Positions 33,089 to 44,600 of a stretch of 64,000 nucleotides of DNA are shown one piece after another. The notes under the pieces were generated by a model. It was not told the DNA's origin. It made no database searches and worked only from the letters and a program-made list of their open reading frames with translations. The position numbers and the translations under genes are program-made. Every line of letters starts with the position of its first letter. The first letter of the stretch is position 1. The stretch is from positions 3,127,929-3,191,928 of the forward strand of contig NC_135225.1 in assembly GCF_052324685.1 (NCBI RefSeq), read 5' to 3'. Source of the stretch: Brachyhypopomus gauderio (Eukaryota > Chordata > Actinopteri > Gymnotiformes > Hypopomidae).

Positions 33089-35356
33089 CAGCAGTCAGCG
33101 ATCCTCAACTCCATGGAAACAACAAGGTTTCAACCAGCTTCTGGGAGCCTCGTTGCCAGGAGCACTCCGTGTACAGTACAGTCTGGTGACCACGTCCGCC
33201 AGCTCCGTCTCAGGCAACCTTTAGCTTGGAGCAACACCCCCATTTCTCGCTAGGGAAATAAATCTTTAGCCTGTTTTTATGTGGCTTGTGGGAGTGCCCT
33301 AAGACACTCGTCACTGTAATATAATGAAGGTTGCACTGAACACTCTGCCATAGCCAGAGTGTGCTACAGCCTCACATGTCTTGTGTGGGTAAAACAAGCA
33401 GTATATGTATGTCTGAAAGTGTATGAGAGCATGTTGCACCTATATTCCACTCTACATCTGAAAGAAATGGTCACATGTATCACTGAAACCACCGCAGAAC
33501 ATCTCCTGTGTCTCCTTAAAGAACATGACTGAGGGAGGAACTGATTCTCTAATGTATTTGTCATGTGACTAGATATCATCATCTGGCTTACGTGTTGTGG
33601 AACAAAGTCTCCTTTTCTGTTGAATCACATTCAGAGATTCACTGAGATGATGTACATATCTATTGGAGAAGCTTGATTTTTATGTTTTTTTAATTTTGCT
33701 AATAGATGCGTCAAGATCAGATCAGTTCTAAGAAAAAACATCACTGCCTTGGTAACATTACACTTGGTTCTGTTATAGTGGTTAATGTCAGGAAGCCCTA
33801 CACTGCTTACCTGTCCAGACTCCTGATTGAAAAAATCTTTTGTCTTAGCATCTTCATCTTTTCAGATCACCTGTGGACGCCACTGAAGTCCGGTCTGCTT
33901 GAACGGCCATTTTAATGTGCAGGAATGAATGTGTTTTTGTTTGTTTCATTTTTTTTTTTTTTTTTTTTTTTTATTTATCTCTGCCTCAGAATGGGGAAAT
34001 AAACAACCACACACAACACTTGACTTTTTTTTTTTTTTTGACTCCTTTAAGTATTTGTCTGGAGAGTCTTGGATGTAGCCGTGAGTTTAAAACGCCAGCT
34101 CATCAGTGGTTTGCGTGTGAGCTCCCAACGTATTGTCCTGGATGCACTACAGGTGCCTTTTGCATACATCTGCTGTTCTCTAGCGTAACACGTGCCTCTG
34201 TTGTGCACAGTGGATGGGGTAAGAAAGGAACTGGTTCCTCTGTGAGTATTGTCACACACGACATTATCCGCAGCACAGCTCATTCATGTGGGGGAGATTA
34301 TTGTTCATGCGCTTACAGCTTTGATGTGCTGGGTTTCACCTTTTAAATGCCATTAAAACAAATTTCCACAATGAGAAAGAAGGTTAGCTTCTTTTTTTGC
34401 GTGGTGTGTTTTGGTGAACGGGGAATGTTCATCATGCTAAAGCTGTAATTATATTTGGAAGATTAGAAAAGTAATTTTAGCAATTTCAACAGATTTTGCT
34501 TGTATGGCAGAGTCGAATTATTTGAATTTTGTCAAGGAAAAAAAACGGAATTAAGCTGCTGCTTAGAGAAAGTGGTTTTTTTTGTGCTACTTAATTTGTC
34601 ATGTTTGTCTTGTGCTTGAATTAAATGGGTTTGTAGATTCTCCTATTTTAGGAAGTTGAAGTAGATGTCTGCTGCTTACTTGTCCTTATTACTTACGTTG
34701 TCGTCTGTCTTGTGTGCTTTGTGTTGTGGTGTCCGGTGTCAGGATGCGTCCCCCCTTTGAGTCACGGTTCTGTTCCTCCTTTCTTCCTCATTCCCTTAGT
34801 GGTTTTCACTGCCACTCTCACTGAGGCCTGGACCCCGGCATCTTTTAAAAAGCGTGAATGCTGTTTAGCCTCTTTCTCAATGTCCTCAATTTCTTGTCTA
34901 CGTTCTGATGGCCTGGAGCCATTAACTGGCCGCTGTTAAAGATGCCTGATGTTGAGCCATAATCCTTTGCCTGTGCCCAAAGTTATAAAAAAATTTTTAT
35001 CAAAGGAGTGAAACCAAACTTATTTTACTCAGTGTTCTTATCACCCATAAAACTTCCAGATGTTTTCAGAACTTCTGTCGCCATGTTTTAGAGCATTGGG
35101 CTCTTTTTGGGTAGCTGTTCCTGTTGTGTAAGTCTTGCACCAAGAAATGGTTCCTATAATGAGAGAGTTCTTTGACCCTATACAACAGAGATCTCCCATG
35201 TCTAGTGTGACATTACACTCATCTCTCAGTCACTGTGATGTCTGTGATGACAGGAATCCCCCCCCCATCATGGTTACCTGTATACAGGGCTGATATACAA
35301 CTCTCCATCTGCAGGTCTGGAGTCAGTTCAGACGAATATCTAAATCATAGGACTAC
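33089..35356 (+). other. slc25a16 3' UTR and downstream flank
   Basis: The stop codon is followed by an AATAAA at 33257-33262, giving a possible short 3' UTR of about 190 bases. Poly-T runs occur at 33950-33973 and 34026-34039. No other gene is visible. Later signals such as AATAAA near 36332 could serve longer transcripts. Confidence 0.5.
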
Positions 35357-35361
35357 ATGAG

Positions 35362-35866
35362 TGTCACGTAGGGCTACGCCCCCTCTCCTAGCTGTCACTC
35401 TGGGTTCCCTCATGTCTGTGTTTCTTGCCTGTTCATCCCGCCCTGCTCGTTTGTTTAGGTAATTCCCTATTGTCTGCCACGCCCCTGTCGTCATTATCAC
35501 CTGTTCCCAGTTAAGTTCTGTGTATATTAGTCCCTGTGTCTCTCATGTCTGGATCGGTTGTTTTGTTCAGTGTTCCCATGCTTCCTGGTGTGTAAGTCCT
35601 TCTCGTTTTGCTGCTCTGTGTTCTATATCTGGTTATTCTAGTTTGTATGCGTTTTCTCCGCGTTTTGTTTTGAGTATTCGTTCGTTTTCTTAGTGCCCTG
35701 TTTATTTCCTTGCGTCGTCATGCCTGTTTATATTTCGTGTATGGACTGCCCTCCCGATATGACCCGTGCCTGTTACAATGACCACGAATATGGAATGGCC
35801 TTGAATAAATCTCGCTCTCCTCAGCGTTTGTCCGCCTCCCTGCTCTGCGCTACGCAGAACGTTACA
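35362..35866 (+). mobile_element. solo LTR of a retrotransposon
   Basis: This is a 505-bp unit beginning TGTCACGTAG and ending GAACGTTACA, so it has the canonical TG...CA ends with short inverted ends (TGT/ACA). It is flanked by a perfect 5-bp direct repeat ATGAG at 35357-35361 and 35867-35871. An AATAAA at about 35804-35809 could be its polyadenylation signal. No internal gag or pol sequence is adjacent, so it is probably the product of LTR-LTR recombination. A 5-bp duplication fits Ty3/gypsy or Bel-type elements; the family is not determined. Confidence 0.88.
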
Positions 35867-36864
35867 ATGAGGGAGCAGTACTATTGAAACATGAAGTGCT
35901 CTGAGCTTCTCCAGGGTATTGATTGATTCAGAGTGAAAATCAGTTTTTCATTATGTCATGGTAGACTTCAGCACTATTTCATCCATGCCTTCATTTATGC
36001 TCAAGGTTGTCCCAGAAAGGGTTCTTATAAACATTTATGGCTTGCTAATAACGTCTGTATTTTTTTTTTTTCCCCACAAAGACACAGATGCTATGCACTG
36101 ATAACTGTTTTATTTTGTCCTGACTCTCATCATGATAATGTAGATGCATGTCCAGAATACATGGTCCCTTTCATAGTAGTGAGGGAATGTATTCTGGATT
36201 CTTCGCACTTATTTGCATTTGCTGCAAGAGGTAGTGGCTTATTTGACTAGAAAATATGTTTAACACAGAATACTATTTGTGCTTCCTGTTTTACTCTTTT
36301 TCTCTATATTGCCTATTCCATGTTTATAAGGAAATAAAGTTGAGTAAAACATACGTGTGTGTGTGATTCGCACATTAAGATTTATTATCCACACAAACTT
36401 TGTCATTTCTCCTTCCAACAGTGTGCGCAAATGAATTTCAGAAATCTAAAATTTAGACCTTTTGTAAAATTGTAAAAACCGATGTTTGTCTTCATAAAAA
36501 GTGAAACAGACACATAGCTGGTCTTATTTCCTCCTGTATTTCCTGAGCTGTCTTATCTGTTCTTATCGGTGCTACTGTGATCAGCAGATACTGGTGCTGA
36601 ATGAAGTTTTAGATCTGATGCCACTGAAGCCAAACTGCTCTCATGAAGATATGAGCATTTTATATTTTAAAAAATGAATAATGAACAAGACACCTAGAAG
36701 CCACCGTGGCGTGTGGCTGACCTTAATGAAGTATGTAACTGTATCCACATACACTGTTGTCCTCATTTGAGTTAGTCATGGGTGGAGCATTAACTCTAAG
36801 AGTCTGTGTTGGGGTTTTGCATTTGCATGTTCTATCTGGGTAGATCAGGGCTGTATGTCTGAAA

Positions 36865-36872
36865 TATAAAAG
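36865..36872 (+). promoter_or_regulatory. TATA box of alox5
   Basis: TATAAAAG lies 83 bases upstream of the alox5 ATG, which places initiation near 36895 and the 5' UTR at about 50 bases. Confidence 0.65.
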
Positions 36873-36947
36873 GGGAACTGTGTCTTTGAGAAGCTGCAGA
36901 GGTTAACAGCAGAGACACAGAGCCTTGTCTCGTCATACAGGAGCACC

Positions 36948-38532
36948 ATGCCTGGCTACACAGTGACCGTCGCAACAGGCAGCCAGTGGTTTGCTGGGAC
37001 TGATGATTACATCTACATGACCCTCGTGGGGACTGAGAGGAGCAGTGAGAGAACTTTGCTGGATAAGCCCCTGTACAACGACTTCGAAAGAGGAGCGGTA
37101 AGATCTCTCATACACTGTCAGTTGCCGAGTTTTGTTATGGTGGTATGAAGCTGAATAAGAAGAATAAGATTCCAAAGTATGATGCCTGCAAAATAAGTGT
37201 CACACTTTAACCGTCCATCATGTTCTTTCCATTTCAATATGACTCAATGCGTCTGATATGCACAGATAGACCTGTCTAGAACACATTGTCATTGATTCTG
37301 AATGATCACTGCAGAAACAAGTGTCAGAACTACATTTTTCATAAAAATGGGTGAATTCAAAAAACAAATTATATAAACAAAAAAATTTATTTTATTTAGT
37401 GTCTAAAGAAATACCTTTCTTTTAAATGTATCGCATCAGGCAGATAAAATAAGATAAATAATAAAAATAATTGGCAAATAAAGAAATTCAATGCATTTGC
37501 AAAGAAACTACAAAATAGATGTTTTCCTTGGTCTGCCTTTCAAATGTTCAAATCCAAGGTCGACTCCTATGAGATCAGTGTGGGAGAAAACCTGGGTGAC
37601 ATTGAACTGGTGAAGATTGAAAAGAAGAAATACTGGATGCATGATGACTGGTACTGTAAATATATTACAGTGAAGACCCCGTCTGGGGATTATCTGGAGT
37701 TCCCTTGCTTTCGCTGGATCGTCGATGATAAAGAGGTGATCCTTCGAGATGGCAGAGGTAAAGTCTTTTAGCCTTATCTCATCCATGCTACTTGCTAAAT
37801 TGCTTTGAATTCATTTCACGGCAGTGTGCTTCCTCTGTACGTTTTGTAGCGCGCTTGCCACAGGATGATAAAACTCGTGTGGCGAAACAGCACAGGCGCA
37901 AAGAGCTGGAGATGCGACAGAAAACATTCAGGTCTGACAGTAATTACCCAACACCCACAAACTTACGTAATGGTCTTAAATGGCATGCACTTAATACAAG
38001 AAGTTAATGAATGAATACACAAAATGGACAACAAATTAGAATAGAACAAAAACACTGTTGTATTTGAACAACGTGACGTTTGTACGATGTGAACTGTGTG
38101 TTACGAGATCATTTGTTTGCACGATATAGTAAGTGGTATTTCTTGTTGAAGGTGGAAGGAGTGGCACCCTGGCTTCCCAATGAGCATCGACGCTCAGACA
38201 CATAAAGAACTACCACGAGATATCCAGTTTGACAGTGAGAAAGGAGTAGATTTTGCTCTCAACTACAGCAAAGCGTGAGTGATACGTGAATGTGTAAGGG
38301 CATGTGACACATTACCACCTGCAGCTGTAGGACTCTATCCCCTGCACTTTGCAAGAAGACAGTTATTGTACTGTTAGCTTCAAGTCACATTTGCATGTAA
38401 CTCACTCTGTGTCTCATTTCCTGGCTGTGACATTTAGGACACTAACATGTCCTGTGAATCCCAATGCAGACGTAGGCAGAAAAATCAGGAAAAGACTGTC
38501 AAAGCTAATGGAGCATGGCATTAAGAGACTTG

Positions 38533-38597
<65 letters not shown>

Positions 38598-38601
38598 CCT
38601 A

Positions 38602-38669
<68 letters not shown>

Positions 38670-41600
38670 CAAGAACAAGTAATTGAAACCAACAACCGAT
38701 GATCAGTGAATGGAAATAATTATTAGCATAATTCACCACAGTCGGGGAAACACGTACCTCTAATTGCGGCCTGTGTACATTTGTAATCCCTGGAAACATC
38801 CTTACTTCTAGTTTCTAAGAAATTATATTGTGGAAGGATCATAATACACTGAGGGCAAATATAAGCATGATGTTAAAGTGCTCCTATGATCTATGAAAAA
38901 ATCTAACGATGAGTGTCCATAGCTGCCATGTTTGAAATCAGTTTCATATTGACTTTACATTGCAAATGTATGTGTACATACATGCATGAGTCATTACTGA
39001 GAATTGTGCAGCATGACTGTGAGAAAACTGAAGGGCTAATGTGGTAGCGTGAACAGACTATGTGGTGCACAGAGTGGTTTTCTGTCTGAGTAAATATCCT
39101 TTCCCTATGTCTAATCATTTAGATAGGAGATAGTATCTTAACGGAAATGCAGAAAGAACATCATGAACCACGTTTCTTGTCATTCACATTTAAGTAGTTA
39201 AAAGTTGAAATCAGTCCACCCAAATCATTCTTGTCATTGGGATGTATTTCTTTAATTTCTTTAATTTCTTTGTGTTTTTGTGCTAGATTACTGATATACA
39301 AACGAACTAACCAGGCCTTTCTTCCCCTTTCAGGATAGAGAACCTGTGTATTAACCAGTTTATGCACATGTTTCAGTCCTCCTGGGGAGACTTTGCAGAT
39401 TTTGAGCGGATATTCGTAAGAATCAAGAATACAATCTCAGGTACAGACGGGTTCTTCTACCTGTATAATGTCTGATTCTTCATCTTGAGTCCTAAATCCC
39501 AGTTCTCATTCCTGGAAGTAATTGGTTAGTGGTTACAAAAGCCAGGCCTACATTGATTTTATCACCATGGAAAAATGATAAACTTTGTGTCTAACGTAAG
39601 GTGCTTCCTGGCTGTGTTCATTTTTCGTTCTGCGTAGAGTACGTGATGCAGCATTGGAAAGAGGACTTCATGTTTGGATACCAGTTCTTAAATGGCTGTA
39701 ACCCAGTCATGATCAAGAAGTGTACCAGCATTCCCAGCAAGTTTCCAGTCACACATGAAATGGTGTCCGACTGCTTGGAAAGAGACCTAACCCTGGAGGA
39801 GGAACTTAAGGTGAACAGCTCAGGACGCCCTAATGTATCTCTGTGATGTATGACTGTTTTCGTAACCTAATAGCCAAAGCTTCTGATCTGTGGTCTGCAG
39901 GAAGGAAACTTGTACATAGCCGACTATGAGATAATGGATGAAGTAACTCCCAACTCTACAGATCCATGTACGCTGCAGTTCTTGGCTGCTCCCATCTGCC
40001 TGTTGTACAAAAACAGCCAGAACAAAATAATGCCGATAGCTATACAGGTAAACAGCTATATACAACATTCAAAACATTATTCTTCATATTATATCCATGC
40101 ATAAGAAATTAGAAATGAATCAGCCGAGTGATTCATTTAATGCAATACTGCAATTCAATAATATATATACAGAGGAGGGCATTCCTGGTTCAGATTTTGC
40201 TCAGGCTTCCTGGATTGTGTTGATTCCACTAATTTTACCTGGATTGCACTAATTAGAAAATCCAGCAAGCTTGAGTAAAATCCTGGGAAGGAGTTTTACT
40301 TTGTGAACCTGTAATGTCCATCTCTGTATATATATTATACTTCATAAATATTCATATAAATATTCTATGAGAATTTTTTTTATTTATAAAAATATGCTGC
40401 CTTTACACTAAATGTAGGCTTACGTTTTTATGGTCAGATATTGTAAGGTGTGCTGATATTGCCATAATAAATGTTTTAAAATGTTTTAAAAGCTGAGCCA
40501 AACACCAGGGGAAGACAGCCCAATCTTTCTTCCCAGCGATGATGAGTATGATTGGCTGCTAGCCAAGATCTGGGTGAGGTCTGCAGACTTCCACGTACAC
40601 CAAACTGTGACACACCTTCTCAGGACCCACCTAATATCTGAGGTATTTGGCATTGCCATGTACAGACAACTGCCTGCTGTTCATCCAGTGTACAAGGTGT
40701 GTGTATTTCACATTGTTCATCATATATAACAAAACGCTCACAGTATATAGAATAACAATGCTATAAAATATTTCACATCACAATGCGTAAACTGTGAAAA
40801 GTGACAGCACTGTGCACGCATCCCTGGTCTGAACCCACAGCTGATTGTACCCCACATTCGTTTCACAATCGCCATCAACACCAAAGCAAGAGAGCAGCTT
40901 ATCTGTGAGTGTGGCATCTTCGACAAGGTAAGGCGAGAATCTTTAGTAACTTCATTAGTATTAGCATATATCTTAGACAGTACTAAAATCTACTTTATAA
41001 CTCAGATTTCACTGATTTTAACCTTCTAAACCAGGGGTGGCCAACCCGTCAGAGACCAAGGACCACTTTTTTTTTTACTGTGTTACGGCAAAGAGCCACA
41101 TCATACATGGACATGTAAATTGTTGGGGGGGGGGGGGGGTGAGCGTAGATTGTTGACGGGGGGGGGTTGGCGGTTTTAAAAGTATTAGCGGCTCACTAGG
41201 CTTGTAAACAAACCGCGCACCACGAAGATGTAGCAGTGTGTCGCCCTCAGAGCTGATGAGGTAACCGGGCCACGACACACACTGTTAGTGCAGGTGAGTG
41301 CGGACCGGCTGGGGAGCCGCATGAAACCAGGCAAATAGCCGCATGCGGCTCGCGAGCTGCAGGTTGGCCACTCCTGTTCTAGACCTTACTTTTTAAGGTA
41401 TAATGATTAACTATATTTACATTCACATTTCCAGAGTGCTTTGCATCTGTTCACAGAATAGTGAATAGATAGTAGTGTAGATAGGTCAAAGTTCAAGATA
41501 CCCTTGAACTACAATAATCAACGTCATTAACTAGTATTGTAAATAAACAAGGACTCTAACTTAACCAACAGGAATTAAAAACTGATACCTAGAAGTGTAA

Positions 41601-44600
41601 ATAAACAGACATAAATAAACATACAATGTAAAGTACCAGGAAAACAAGAGATATCTGCAGTGTTAGTGGTCACTTACGTACTCAGAAAACAGGTGAGCCT
41701 TCAGTCTACGTTTGAAGACTGCAGGAGGCTCTGCAGACCGGCCGACTATAGTGTACCTAACGTGTGTGTTTGTGTGTTTGTGTAGGCTAATGGGACAGGA
41801 GGAGGAGGTCATGTAGAGCTAGTCCAGAAGGCCATGAAGAAATTCACCTACAAGTCTCTGTGCTTTCCTGATGGCATAAAGGACCGTGGCATGGACAGTC
41901 AGAAAGACCTGCCATACTACTTCTATAGAGATGATGGCATCAAAGTATGGGACACTGTCAAAAGGTAGCAGCACAAGACATTTACTGAGTGTGCCTGAAT
42001 TTCAAATAACAGGTCCACTCATACAAATCCATTAAAAGGGTATTTTATTTGACTTAATGATACATTTAGCATATTTTGTGTTTCTTGGTAGTTTTGTGAC
42101 AGATGTGGTGAACATCTACTACGACAGTGATGAGACTGTGCAGAAGGATGAGGAGATACAGGCGTTCGTCAAAGACATCTGCAGCTTTGGAATGCAAGAT
42201 TTTGACTACTGTGGTGAGAACAGCTGTATCACAGTATTGTTAACAGTAAGGGTTAATACACAAAAAAAAATATTACACTGTTAGCCCTGCCCAGGCCCCC
42301 TGCCCAGGTGAACCTGGTCTATTTCTATATCTGAACTATCCTGTTCTTGTGTGCTTGGTGCATAATGGAAGACAGATGGCCACTTGGACTACTCGCTCAA
42401 TTCAGAAAGTAAACTTATGCCTGAGATGTTAGGGATCTTGGTGTCTTAACAATTTCCTGAGTTTCACAATGCAGGAACTACAGAACACAATGTTGCTAAC
42501 AGACTATATTAGTCTTGTTCCCTGTGTCTGACCACTCACAGGCACTGAAGACACAGTTAGAGCACATTGGCTTCTATTCACTAACTGCAATAATGTGCAT
42601 GCAGTAATTAGTGCTTCCATCCACCTGTTATTCATGTTCAGTCAGTGGAAAGCCATCATTATTTCTTGAGTGGCACAGATTAAGGCAAAAGAACACTATG
42701 AAATATATCAAAATACGTAACTTGTGATAGTGACAGCATTTTATACACAGCCTGCGTCTAACAGGCATTTGTTTCATAATTGAAGTCAGCACCTGAGTTT
42801 CACAATGCAGGAACCTGCATGTTTCTAACAGAGTTCAGTGAGTGATTGTAGTCATGAAGAGTCAAATTCTGCATAAAGTCCAACACTGTCCATTGCTAGG
42901 GTCAATAGCACCATTCAGGGCAGATCACTGAACAGGTTTCACTCCGGCTTGATAGTATAGAGTCTAAATAAAGCCAGTCAGATTTGCATGATCATTTTGT
43001 GTGATGACAGAGTGGTGGTGCTGGGAGTGAGTGTCACTTGGTCTATCTTGGTCTACCTGTTCAAGGTGAGAACCTGATGCTTCTGCTGTCCAGGAACACA
43101 TGGCTTATCCATGCTATCTCTAGTTTATGCTTATGCTGTCCAGGAACACATGGGTTATCCATGCTATCTCTAGTTTGTAACTGATTAGAGGTAGTGTGCT
43201 CACATAAATACACCAGGGCGCATTTACCATTAAATCTCAAGGGTAAATCAGGCTACGCTTTAGGACCACATAGCCAACAAGTACTAGGTACCAGAATTGG
43301 TATAAAGGTGTCATGTATACACAATAACAGGTAGGGTTAATCATTATTTACACAGTTTATGGAGATGTGTCAGTTAGCTTCAGCACAGCGGCATTGTGAA
43401 GTTGTGCAGTTTAGCACAACATATGGAGAAGGTCCCAAATGTCCCCATGATCTTGTCTGTTGTCAGGCACCATGCTGTAGGCGCCACCTGGAAACACACT
43501 TTCTTGTTCTGTACCAGCGACAGGGTCACAAAAAGATCGGGAGAAAGAGAAGCGTTCATGACTGACTTTTGCGGTTCTGAATTCCTTTTGTCCTTTCCGT
43601 TTATTTATTCTGATGTATGTTAGTTTTCCCTGGTTTCTCCCCAATATCTGTCCCTCAGAGAGGCCTGGTGTGGCTATGCACAGTGTGTTGAAATATTCAC
43701 CTGCATGGAAACCTTCATTGTAGCCACTGAATGAAGGCAATGGCAGGTTCTCTGCCCAGCGTCCGTCATCAGTGTGATCTGTGGACAGCGTGAAGGTGAA
43801 CGTGCCCCTTTTTGCCGTTGCACCAGCGGATTCGTTGCCTTGTGCCTCATTTGAATCACCATTAGTGTGTGCTCAGATTTTCACGATGGAATGTCTGTGG
43901 CTGTCAAGAAGTCTCTGTGATGCCATAGGTATCCAAAATCATGCGCAATAAATGGAGACCTACTTTGTAAATAGAGATATTTTGATCCACAGCATGCTTC
44001 AAAGACACCAGTTCAATCTGTTCAGGAAAGAAAGATGGAGATATGGTACCATGGGCAAGTGTTTCAAAGATGTTAGTTACTGCCCAGCCAAACTGATGTT
44101 ATCAATCAGTGTAGGTTGATGACCCATCAGTGTAAAGAATCAAATCAGCATTATCACACCATCCTTCTCCTCAGAAGCATCAGCCAGTGTCAACATCAAA
44201 CGAGGTGGAGAAACTAAGCCAGTGGGCTCATTTCACACGTGTTAGTGACTGAATAACACCAAGGTTTAGAAGTGTAAACCCTGACTGCAGGCATCTGACA
44301 GTGACTGTTCCTTTTGCTTGAGGTGCAAAAGCCCAAAAAGCAAGATAAGTGTCCTGTGCTGCTTGTAGAAAACCACTGTGTTCCTGCATCAAACGTCACT
44401 AATGCAGAGTCCTCATGCACACAGATATGGTTTGCCATGGTTAACAAAGTTGACCAGGGTTGATTTTGCCTGCGTGGCAGGAGTGTGTGTGATGGGGCCA
44501 TGCTGTCTAGGGTTGTATTTAAGCAGATCGTATAGTGGTTGTGAAATAGCAGCATAGGAATCAATCCAGGGCCTATAGTAGTTGCAGAGACCTAAAAAGG

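Noticed and set aside
38594-38606. True internal telomere array
   Set aside because: Only two telomeric units are present, too short for an interstitial telomere; kept only as a curiosity with the TA arrays.
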